The notes under the pieces: model-generated | Databases searched by the model: none | What the model was told of the DNA's origin: nothing | Seen by the model: only the letters and a program-made list of their open reading frames with translations | NCBI GenBank assembly: GCA_023420935.1 | Contig: JAEZUR010000171.1 | Location: forward strand, 1-5,376 | DNA from: Bacillota bacterium | Lineage (GTDB): Bacteria > Bacillota > Clostridia > Lachnospirales > Lachnospiraceae | Reading direction: 5' to 3' | Length of the DNA: 5,376 nucleotides | Made by a program: the position numbers and the translations under genes | Shown here: one piece after another, positions 1 through 5,285 of the stretch | Layout: each line of letters begins with the position of its first letter | Numbering within the stretch: position 1 is the first letter of the stretch

Positions 1-1
1 G

Positions 2-589
2 TCCTATACAGCGGCAGTAATTTTTTCACCCATTGCTTACCCTGGTTACAACTGGATGGCGCAGGCGGTTAGCGATTTAAGCGCGAGCAACGCCCCTTCC
101 AAATTGTTGTGGGTGCAGCTTGCTTCACTGTATGGCGTTTGCGGTATGGTTTCTATTATGATGGTCTGTGTGTTTATCCAAGGCAGGCTTAATAAAACCT
201 TACGCTTGGGAATATACCTTTTTGCGGGTATGAATTGGGTATCGAGCATAGGCTATTCCATGTTTCCTCTGTCCGACAAGGGTAATGCTGGCACTTTTCA
301 GGACACTATGCACATTGTCGTGACGGCTCTTGTCGTACTGCTATCGATACTTTCCCTCGCCGTCATTATGTTCGGAGGGTATCGCGATAAGCGTTACCGT
401 AGCATAGCCGTCTGGGCTACTGTATCGTTGTCGTTAATGATTATGGGAGCAATCGGCGTAGGCGTCGTACCAGCGGATTACTTTGGTATTCCTGAACGAT
501 TCAGTGTATTTGCCGCAACAGGATTTAATGCAGTATTAGGCGCTTACTTATTTGGCGACTTTCAGGGGAGAAATGAATATGGTACATAA
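2..589 (+). CDS. DUF998 family multi-pass membrane protein (5' end outside window)
   Basis: The frame is open from the first base, so the start codon lies upstream; 195 residues are visible. The visible N-terminal part holds YPGYNWMAQAVSDLS, the conserved loop of the DUF998 family, and the C-terminal part holds IPERFSVFAATGFNAVLG, which I also recognise from clostridial members. About five hydrophobic segments can be counted, separated by short charged loops such as GGYRDKRYRS, so this is an integral membrane protein. The biochemical function of DUF998 is not known and none is proposed here. The gene is visibly richer in G+C than the genes downstream. Its stop codon overlaps a tiny downstream reading frame by 17 bases, and no terminator is seen before the CPBP gene, so the two may share a transcript. 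The family call is from recognised motifs, not a search. Confidence 0.85.
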   Translation, partial: SYTAAVIFSPIAYPGYNWMAQAVSDLSASNAPSKLLWVQLASLYGVCGMVSIMMVCVFIQGRLNKTLRLGIYLFAGMNWVSSIGYSMFPLSDKGNAGTFQDTMHIVVTALVVLLSILSLAVIMFGGYRDKRYRSIAVWATVSLSLMIMGAIGVGVVPADYFGIPERFSVFAATGFNAVLGAYLFGDFQGRNEYGT

Positions 590-671
590 GAATATTTTGA
601 TAAACTGCTCATCTTATTCGGTGGTGAATTATGTTGATGCATTGGAAGGATATGTTAATCGGCGTCTTTGA
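573..671 (+). CDS. Tiny reading frame overlapping the end of the DUF998 gene (doubtful)
   Basis: A 32-residue frame starts with ATG preceded by AGGGGAG at good spacing and overlaps the DUF998 stop by 17 bases, a typical translational-coupling arrangement. The peptide starts MNMVHKNILINC and ends EGYVNRRL. I do not recognise it. It has no clear membrane segment or motif. It may be a real small coupled gene, but it could equally be the broken start of a lost gene, since another short frame with its own start overlaps its end. The ribosome binding site is the only positive evidence. Confidence 0.25.
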   Translation: MNMVHKNILINCSSYSVVNYVDALEGYVNRRL

Positions 672-699
672 CTATTATTATAAACCAAAAAAGGAGTAG
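631..699 (+). CDS. Tiny reading frame just before the CPBP gene (doubtful)
   Basis: A 22-residue frame, MLMHWKDMLIGV followed by FDYYYKPKKE, has a GGTGG sequence a few bases before its ATG. Its stop codon directly follows the AAGGAG that serves the CPBP gene, so its end is placed as a coupled upstream gene would be. It overlaps the 573-671 frame in a different phase. The two together could be one decayed gene split by a frameshift. No family is recognised. Confidence 0.2.
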   Translation: MLMHWKDMLIGVFDYYYKPKKE

Positions 700-707
700 A
701 ATTACTT

Positions 708-1535
708 ATGAAAGAAAAAAGGTTTAATGTGATGTGGAAGTATGTGGTTAATGCATACTTATTGTTTTGGGTATTGATTTTAGGGCTTGGGGGACTGGTA
801 TCACAAATACTCCACGGTACACCCACAGCGATGCAATGGGTTGTAGTAATATGTAGCTGGTCACCAACGATTGTACTCTTTGTTATGCTCAAAAAGCTCA
901 AACCCGGCATAACGTTAAAGGCGTTTTATCAAAAGGCCTTCAAAGAAAAATTGCGTATTAGTCATATTTTATTAGTATTCGCAATTGCATCGAGCGTTCT
1001 TGTATTATCGGCGATGATAATAAGTGTAATCCAAAAGACATCCATCAGCGAGCAGCTTATATTTAATCCGTCCATACTGCCTAGCGCCATTTTATTTACG
1101 CTTTTACAAGGAGCTTCCGGCGAAGAATCTGGCTGGCGTGGATATTTGCGTCCAGAACTAGAGAATCGATTTGGGTTTATAAGAGGAAATATTACCTTGG
1201 GGGCAATCTGGGCGTTCTGGCATGCGCCGCTTTGGTTTGTTTCAACTGATTACAGCGGATGGTCGCTGTTCATCTATATCATTGAAAATTTTGTGCTTCT
1301 GACTGCTTTGACCTTCATCATGGCAGTTATTATGAAAAAGTGTGATAACCTTTTTCATGCATTCTGGGTTCACTTTTGTTTTAATTTGTCGATGGTATTC
1401 TGCCCGGACGACACTTATTTCTTTGTGGTATTTACTGCACTATATCTGATAGCCGCATTAATATTACTGGGAATGTATTTGCGACGCTCTTCTCATGTTA
1501 GCAAAGCAAAGCATTTAAATATAAGCACTAATTGA
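708..1535 (+). CDS. CPBP family intramembrane glutamic endopeptidase (CAAX-protease/Abi type)
   Basis: This is a complete 275-residue multi-pass membrane protein. The family signature is clear: GEESGWRGYL supplies the EExxxR motif (E139, E140, R144), FWHAPLWF supplies the catalytic-site histidine (H172), and HFCFN supplies HxxxN (H222, N226). Hydrophobic segments lie at about residues 11-31, 44-62, 86-107, 121-135, 160-178, 186-209 and 232-257. Family members are membrane-embedded proteases; prokaryotic ones are often linked to bacteriocin maturation or self-immunity, though the substrate here is unknown. The start is chosen from AAGGAG at 691-696, 11 bases upstream, which is slightly long. 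All catalytic residues are present, so the gene looks functional. A bacteriocin or competence-type partner is not visible. The first neighbour upstream is a DUF998 protein, with no obvious promoter between. Confidence 0.92.
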   Translation: MKEKRFNVMWKYVVNAYLLFWVLILGLGGLVSQILHGTPTAMQWVVVICSWSPTIVLFVMLKKLKPGITLKAFYQKAFKEKLRISHILLVFAIASSVLVLSAMIISVIQKTSISEQLIFNPSILPSAILFTLLQGASGEESGWRGYLRPELENRFGFIRGNITLGAIWAFWHAPLWFVSTDYSGWSLFIYIIENFVLLTALTFIMAVIMKKCDNLFHAFWVHFCFNLSMVFCPDDTYFFVVFTALYLIAALILLGMYLRRSSHVSKAKHLNISTN

Positions 1536-1788
1536 GAAGACTAGTTGGCGGCAACTGGAACTATAGTGGGGATAACGACTGGCTATGACTCTTGCTGCAA
1601 TACAATAAATCAAGTGCCGGCTTATAATTCTATAATAATTTGTGAGGTAGAAAAATGAAAAAGTAATAGGCTAACCAACATGACTGAAATATGCTTGGAT
1701 GTTTATTAGTTGTGAAGCTTAATGGAAAAATGAATTCACGTCAATATGGAGATAAAGTAGTTTGACAAATTAGAATTGAAGAGGAGTA
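1536..1788 (+). other. Spacer with decayed coding traces
   Basis: No intact gene is seen in these ~250 bases. A frame open from 1532 to the stop at 1586-1588 reads VGGNWNYSGDNDWL at its end, which looks protein-like but has no ATG and no recognised family. A short dyad (AGTTG/CAACT, 1543-1556) has no following T-run, so it is not a convincing terminator. The AT-rich centre holds the promoter-like stretch described separately. The last bases carry GAGGAG for the RDD gene. Confidence 0.4.
1623..1666 (+). promoter_or_regulatory. Promoter-like AT stretch with an aborted start (M-K-K-stop)
   Basis: Two overlapping TATAAT hexamers occur at 1623-1628 and 1631-1636, then GAGG at 1644-1647 and an ATG at 1655 with good spacing, but the frame ends after three codons (ATG AAA AAG TAA). 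No good -35 is found at the right distance from either hexamer. It could be the start region of a lost gene, or the promoter that now serves the RDD gene about 125 bases further on. It is not a demonstrated promoter. Confidence 0.3.
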
Positions 1789-1791
1789 ATG

Positions 1792-2295
1792 ATGCTGACA
1801 GAAAATAATTTACCTTGGAAAATGCGATTAAAAGAATTGTTTATTGATTACATGTGCATTCTTATTTATTTAATTATACTGTTTGGAATTACTATGGGGA
1901 TATATTTGGTTGTTCTAAAAGGTATTCCTGAATTTAATGAATTGCAGTCACAATTAGTTGCGATTTTTACTTCAGTTATCCCTATTATTTTGATATTTTC
2001 TTTTTTGGATTATACCAAAGGGAGTATTGGCAAACGAAAAGCAGGCTTAGAATTGTATTATAACGATAAAAACTTTGGCGCAAGTTTAACGCGAAATATT
2101 ATTAAGTTTTTACCATGGCAATTAGCACATATGGGCGTCATTCGTGGTGTATATACCAGCTTCGATATGGTAGCTCTCATATTCGCAATTTGTAGTATGA
2201 TGCTGGCTCTTGTGATGTTGGTAATGGGACTAGTGAGAAAGGACAAACGTCATTTGGGTGATTTAATTGCGGGAACGCAAACGCAAATGCGGTAA
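1792..2295 (+). CDS. RDD family integral membrane protein
   Basis: A 167-residue protein with three hydrophobic segments at about residues 20-43, 57-73 and 125-149. The RDD hallmarks are visible: RLKELFIDY near the N-terminus (R12, D19), GSIGKRKAGLEL after the second segment (about 77-88), and KRHLGDLIAGTQ at the C-terminal end with D157. RDD proteins are membrane proteins of mostly unknown role; some have been linked to transport or ion exchange, but nothing here points to a substrate. The start is set by AGGAG at 1782-1786: the ATG at 1792 is five bases away, whereas the adjacent ATG at 1789 is only two bases away, though it would add just one residue. The gene appears intact and complete in length. 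It probably has its own transcript, since it lies more than 250 bases after the CPBP gene. Confidence 0.88.
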   Translation: MLTENNLPWKMRLKELFIDYMCILIYLIILFGITMGIYLVVLKGIPEFNELQSQLVAIFTSVIPIILIFSFLDYTKGSIGKRKAGLELYYNDKNFGASLTRNIIKFLPWQLAHMGVIRGVYTSFDMVALIFAICSMMLALVMLVMGLVRKDKRHLGDLIAGTQTQMR

Positions 2296-2337
2296 ATTCC
2301 AATTTATCAAGGGATCCTTAATTACGTAGGTTTTGTC

Positions 2338-3261
2338 ATGGCTGAAAATAAAAGAATTGAATATATTCCAGCAAAACCTCCAAAGAGGGAAAAACGAGTA
2401 GGCATTTACTGCCGTGTGAGTACAAACAGTGTGGAACAGTTGAAAAGCCTTACTGCCCAAGTATCGGCGCTAACAAGATTAACAGCAGTTAATCCCAAAT
2501 GGCTATTGGTTGATGTATATATCGATATTGCTTCAAGTATAACAGATTCTTCCCGCAAAGAGTTTTCTCGTATGCTGCAGGATTGTAAGTCACGTGATAT
2601 AGAAATTATCCTAACAAAGAGCATAAGCAGATTTGGCCGAGATACTGTAGAGATTCTTGATGCGTTGAACCAGCTAGGGGTTCTCGGCGTTCGGGCCATA
2701 TTTGAATAGGAAGTACTTGATACAGCCGATACAGATAATGACTTGATGATTTCAATTATCGAGGCAGTTGCTCAGGCAGAAAATGAATCCCGTAGCGACA
2801 ATATTAAATGGGGTATTAAACGACATGCAGCACAAGGCACTTTGAAGCTATATAACAGAAAGTGTTATGGATATATAAATGATGCAGAACGTAAGCTGGT
2901 AATTGATAAGAAAGAAGCAAAAAATGTCCAGTTGATATTTAATCTCTATCATCAGGGCAAGAGTGTTTTAGGTATTGCGAAAGAATTGGAACGACTCCAA
3001 ATTAAGTCCCCTACCGGAAAGGCCGCATGGCCTAAGAGAACAATTGACGTGATGGTTAGCAACGAAAAATATATGGGAAATGTGCGGTTGTTGGACAATG
3101 GAAAACATGATTTGTGTTATCTCGCTGAGGGCAATAATCCGGCGATAATTTCTAAGGAAACATTCCAAGCGGTGCAGCTTGAAAAACAGCATCGCAGCAA
3201 TGTAATAAAGGGCGAGGAAGGAAGCCGGTGGAAAAGCAGAAAATACAGTTCGAAGCCTTAA
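2338..3261 (+). pseudogene. Serine recombinase (resolvase/invertase family) interrupted by one amber codon
   Basis: The protein would be 307 residues but codon 124 (2707-2709) is TAG; the frame is otherwise open on both sides. The N-terminal catalytic domain is intact: VGIYCRVST with catalytic S28 and R26, then SISRFGRD with R98 and R101. Right after the stop the same frame gives EVLDTAD and AQAENESRSDNIKWGIK, the family's linker and start of the recombinase domain, which runs through RKCYGY (~174-179) to NEKYMGN (~242-248). In relatives the position is usually IFEQE, so a CAG glutamine to TAG change is the simplest cause. The protein lacks a zinc ribbon and long coiled coil and ends in KSRKYSSKP; I believe a short clostridial subgroup ends this way, so truncation there is not certain. 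The ribosome binding site is weak (GTAGG at 2326-2330). A TTG at 2743 in frame has no ribosome binding site, so separate expression of the second half is unlikely. It would have served as integrase or transposase of a mobile element. Confidence 0.9.
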
Positions 3262-3263
3262 AA

Positions 3264-3371
3264 CGAAAATAGCCTAATCGAAATCAATATCGTGAGAGGT
3301 CAGGATGGATGTTAAAGCACTTTAAACACAGCATTTCTACTGTGTTTATGGAAAAGTGCGAAATAGCCTAA
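3264..3371. repeat. Short direct repeats bracketing a hairpin next to the recombinase
   Basis: CGAAAATAGCCTAA at 3264-3277 and CGAAATAGCCTAA at 3359-3371 differ by one A. The segment between them contains the composite hairpin 3317-3359. The first copy begins two bases after the recombinase stop codon. Possible explanations are a small local duplication, a target-site duplication around a small inserted element, or recombinase recognition sites; the sequence alone does not decide between them. Confidence 0.45.
3317..3359. repeat. Composite inverted repeat (outer 7-bp and inner 8-bp stems)
   Basis: GCACTTT (3317-3323) pairs with AAAGTGC (3353-3359), and immediately inside AAACACAG (3324-3331) pairs with CTGTGTTT (3340-3347) around the eight-base loop CATTTCTA. 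Five unpaired bases, ATGGA, sit on the right side between the stems. There is no T-run after it, so it is not a standard terminator. A recombination site or the remnant of a small element is more plausible. Confidence 0.55.
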
Positions 3372-3463
3372 AAACTTCATATGGAGTGTATAGCTTTGAT
3401 AGAGAAGAAATAGGCTGATTTCAAAGGGTTTGAAGCATTTCAACTAAATATTGAAGTGTGTTT

Positions 3464-3679
3464 TATGTTCCCTCGGACTAATGGTTCGTAGGATTTGACA
3501 TGGTGCAATTGGACTATGCTTCTGATGAAATAGTAATAGTACAGTTCTCTTTGCTACAGGCAACTCATAATTCTTATTATACGGATGAAGTTGATATGTT
3601 CCCTAAAACCTCAAATCCGTTGATATGTTTCCCCGAACCTCGAAAACGCTTAAAAACGATTGATATATTCCCTTGGACT
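3464..3679. repeat. Four imperfect copies of a TATGTTCCC-type repeat
   Basis: Copies begin at 3464 (TATGTTCCCTCGGACT), 3595 (TATGTTCCCTAAAACC), 3624 (TATGTTTCCCCGAACC) and 3664 (TATATTCCCTTGGACT). The last three are each preceded by TTGA, giving the shared core TTGATATGTTCCC. All are in the same orientation with uneven spacing of 131, 29 and 40 bases. Several same-direction internal repeats near an end are a known feature of IS21-family elements, where they bind the transposase, so this may be a relic terminus. No transposase gene or matching opposite end is visible in the window. Confidence 0.5.
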
Positions 3680-3818
3680 CCGACATCATTAATGGGCACT
3701 CGAGCCATCCATGTCGAAACCTTGGTGTTGATGTCGAAAAATAGTAAGATTCTAAAAAACGTTACTAATGATAGTAATAGGTAATGTGATTTAAAAGTAA
3801 ATATTTAATTTATTTTGA

Positions 3819-3860
3819 CCTCTTGATATGTGTATTCTGAAACATATCTAGGGGATTTTT
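3819..3860 (+). terminator. Rho-independent terminator before the regulator operon
   Basis: The left arm CCTCTTGATATGT (3819-3831) pairs with ACATATCTAGGGG (3842-3854) over 13 positions with one T-T mismatch and one G-T pair, around a ten-base loop, and is followed by ATTTTT. It would stop transcripts from the recombinase side and insulates the regulated promoter that starts two bases later. Confidence 0.65.
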
Positions 3861-3861
3861 A

Positions 3862-3918
3862 AAATTAAGTCTTTCTTAAGACTTAATTTATTGGTTTTTA
3901 AACTCTTACTATCATAAT
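3862..3918 (+). promoter_or_regulatory. Activator-type promoter 1: four 11-bp-spaced boxes and a -10, upstream of the regulator operon
   Basis: TTAAG-like boxes begin at 3865 (TTAAG), 3876 (TTAAG), 3887 (TTTAT) and 3898 (TTAAA), exactly 11 bases apart. A -10-like CATAAT lies at 3913-3918 and no good -35 is present; the fourth box occupies that zone. The ATG of the first reading frame is at 3947, leaving a leader of about 20 bases with GAGAGG as ribosome binding site. The first two boxes also form a perfect 12-bp inverted repeat (3862-3873 with 3878-3889, loop TCTT). The same box pattern precedes the ABC gene. The 11-bp step fits tandem binding by an OmpR-family regulator such as the one encoded at 4501. 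Confidence 0.65.
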
Positions 3919-3946
3919 AAGTGCATCAAGTAAATGAGAGGCGCTT

Positions 3947-4150
3947 ATGAATGAAAAATTATTATTTATATATCGTACTAACAAGAACAAATACCGGAAT
4001 ATCGAAAATAATCCAGATTATAAAAAAGATGAATATACGCATGCGGCTATTTTATTAGATAAGGATTTCCATCGTATGTACAGCTTTGGAAGAAGAAAGT
4101 ATTTATTCTTGGAAGGATATTGGGAAGAACATTTGCCGAACGGTTTATAA
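3947..4150 (+). pseudogene. N-terminal fragment of a YycO-like (NlpC/P60-related) protein joined to foreign sequence
   Basis: This 67-codon frame has a good start: GAGAGG five bases before ATG, just downstream of the regulated promoter. Residues 1 to about 50 contain DEYTHAAILLDKDFHRMYSFGRR, written here as its key parts THAAI (with H32) and MYSFGR (44-49). I recognise these from a clostridial family of YycO-like proteins, thought to be circularly permuted NlpC/P60 hydrolases in which the histidine comes early and the cysteine later. From about residue 50 onward the family match is lost, and the bases are better explained in another frame as part of a TVP38-type gene. The frame stops at 4148-4150. 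The fragment lacks the second catalytic half, so no enzyme activity is expected. A short peptide could still be made. Assignment rests on motif memory. Confidence 0.6.
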
Positions 4151-4472
4151 AACCTGAGCTTTTGAGTAGGTACGAACAGTATTTTACCTCCGGTAAAGGG
4201 GAATTAATACTAATATTATTGTTAATACTTCCGTTTTTCCTGATGATGTTATTAATTTAGTAGCTGGACTTAGTAAGATTAGTCTAAAACGATATGCTAT
4301 AATGATGTTACTCACCAGACCATGGGAAATACTGGCTGCCTCAGCATTTGGTTCCGCCAATATAGCAATACCGTTATGGGCATGGGGAATCATAGCAATC
4401 GTTATAATTTATATAGCAAAGAATAGTAACAGATTGGAAGCAAAATTAGTTGCGGCTATGAAAGCCGTTTAA
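4099..4472 (+). pseudogene. TVP38/TMEM64 (VTT domain) membrane protein, 3' half, frameshifted
   Basis: One frame reads VFILGRILGRTFAERFIKP then LLSRYEQYFTSGKGELILI and reaches LPFF near 4239. It then continues in another frame as PDDVINLVAGLSKIS, LTRPWEILAASAFGS and a hydrophobic tail ending in KAV with stop at 4470-4472. Joined, this matches the C-terminal half of a VTT-domain protein: the GR...GR stretch, the PFFPDD loop, the AG, and the following RP and GS. The break lies in the T-run 4234-4238; one extra T would restore the frame, so a one-base loss is the simplest cause. The N-terminal ~80 residues and the start codon are missing, replaced by the YycO-like fragment in a different frame. 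Family members are multi-pass membrane proteins related to DedA, some now linked to lipid scrambling. The remnant probably has no function beyond separating the promoter from the regulator gene. Confidence 0.75.
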
Positions 4473-4500
4473 AAAAACAATTGGAAGGTGTTATAAGCAA

Positions 4501-5193
4501 ATGACGAATCGAGCTACCATTATGATTATTGAAGATGATAATGATATTAGTAATATGATATGTGATTTATTAGAACAGAATGGTTACAACACAAAGCAAG
4601 CTTATTCCGGTACGGAAGCTTTATTGGTATTTGATCATAAGATAGATCTGGTATTACTTGATCTCATGCTACCCGGGCTTGCCGGAGAACAAGTGCTGCA
4701 GGAAATCAGAAAAAACAGTAATATACCGGTGATTGGACTTTCTGCAAAGAGCGATAAAGCCACAACAATTCATCTGCTGAAATCAGGTGCTGACGACTAT
4801 CTTATAAAACCGTTTCATAATGAGGAGCTGCTGGCAAGAATTGAAGCTCAACTTAGAAGATATCACCAGATCATCGGTCTTCCCAAAGGAAATAGTAAAA
4901 TGATCTATAAAGACATTGTAATCGATGCAGAAACCTATTTGGTGGAGGTTGGTGATACCCCTCTAAACCTTACAAAGCGAGAATTTTTAATACTGGAAAT
5001 AATGATGAAATACCCGAAAAAGGTGTTTACGAAATCAAATCTTTATGAGCATGTATGGAATGATGAATTTTATGGAGATGAGAATACAATCAATGTCCAC
5101 ATTAGTAATCTCCGTGCAAAGCTTGCTAAGGCTAATCCTTCCGAGGAATATATACAAACGGTTTGGGGTATTGGATTTAAGATGAGCGAATAA
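4501..5193 (+). CDS. OmpR/PhoB-family response regulator
   Basis: A complete 230-residue two-domain regulator. The receiver domain (about 5-120) has the acidic pair D12/D13, the phosphorylated aspartate D54 in LLDLMLPG, the switch serine S81 in GLSAK, and K103 in DDYLIKPF. The winged-helix DNA-binding domain (about 130-230) has LTKREFLILEIM, the recognition-helix region DENTINVHISNLRAKL, and the terminal wing VWGIGFKM. All expected residues are present. AAGGTG at 4485-4490 serves the ATG, ten bases on. It begins 28 bases after the VTT remnant and is probably transcribed from the promoter at 3862-3918. The next gene is a BcrA-like ABC ATPase, an arrangement typical of lantibiotic or bacitracin protection systems, so sensing of a cell-envelope-active peptide is a fair inference. 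The partner histidine kinase is not in the window and may lie downstream. Confidence 0.95.
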   Translation: MTNRATIMIIEDDNDISNMICDLLEQNGYNTKQAYSGTEALLVFDHKIDLVLLDLMLPGLAGEQVLQEIRKNSNIPVIGLSAKSDKATTIHLLKSGADDYLIKPFHNEELLARIEAQLRRYHQIIGLPKGNSKMIYKDIVIDAETYLVEVGDTPLNLTKREFLILEIMMKYPKKVFTKSNLYEHVWNDEFYGDENTINVHISNLRAKLAKANPSEEYIQTVWGIGFKMSE

Positions 5194-5249
5194 ACTTTAG
5201 ACTTTCTTAAGACATATTTTATCAATACTTAAGCTCTATGCTCCATACT
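5193..5249 (+). promoter_or_regulatory. Activator-type promoter 2: four 11-bp-spaced boxes and a -10, upstream of the ABC gene
   Basis: Boxes begin at 5196 (TTTAG), 5207 (TTAAG), 5218 (TTTAT) and 5229 (TTAAG), again exactly 11 bases apart, with the -10-like CATACT at 5244-5249. Aligned without gaps to promoter 1, 34 of 45 bases agree (5193-5237 against 3862-3906), including the 12-base word CTTTCTTAAGAC, and the -10 falls at the same offset. A TATGCT at 5237-5242 is an alternative -10. The leader to ATG 5286 would be about 30 bases. Unlike promoter 1 there is no long inverted repeat here, which suggests the direct repeats are the conserved element. Confidence 0.65.
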
Positions 5250-5285
5250 GAAGCTATTAAAAAAAACAAGTAGGAGAGTGGAAGC

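Larger units (their letters stand above)
3262..3818. other. Gene-free stretch after the recombinase
   Basis: No convincing gene is found on either strand over about 560 bases. A 94-codon frame exists (3500-3784), but it crosses the TATGTTCCC repeats, has no recognisable domain and has a repeat-derived composition, so it is not called. The stretch carries a direct-repeat-bracketed hairpin and the four-copy repeat listed separately. A shorter repeat, ATGTCGAAA, occurs twice near 3713 and 3731. Its position between a broken recombinase and a terminator suggests mobile-element debris. Confidence 0.5.

Noticed and set aside
629..910. 93-codon minus-strand frame
   Set aside because: It lies mostly opposite the CPBP coding sequence and has no family features; a shadow frame.
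1543..1556. AGTTG/CAACT dyad as terminator of the CPBP gene
   Set aside because: The stem is only five pairs and no T-run follows.
1762..1767. TTGACA as a -35 for the RDD gene
   Set aside because: A -10 at 16-18 bases would fall on the ribosome binding site and start codon, leaving no leader.
2293..2340. RDD gene and recombinase lie in the same frame, separated only by one TAA and 14 sense codons
   Set aside because: The two families are unrelated and each has a natural end or start here, so a split fusion is not supported; shared phase is likely chance.
3495..3500. TTGACA as a -35 in the gene-free stretch
   Set aside because: The only TATAAT-like word nearby (TATGCT at 3515) is just 14 bases away, and no credible gene follows.
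3500..3784. 94-codon + strand frame with AGGA upstream of its ATG
   Set aside because: It runs through the TATGTTCCC repeats, so its peptide is repeat-derived; no domain, membrane segment or family feature is seen. Treated as non-coding.
3862..3889. Perfect 12-bp hairpin as a rho-independent terminator
   Set aside because: It is all AT-rich, has no T-run directly after it, and coincides with the box array shared with the second promoter, where the hairpin is not conserved.
4184..4393. 69-codon minus-strand frame
   Set aside because: It is the antisense of the clearly recognisable VTT-domain remnant on the + strand.
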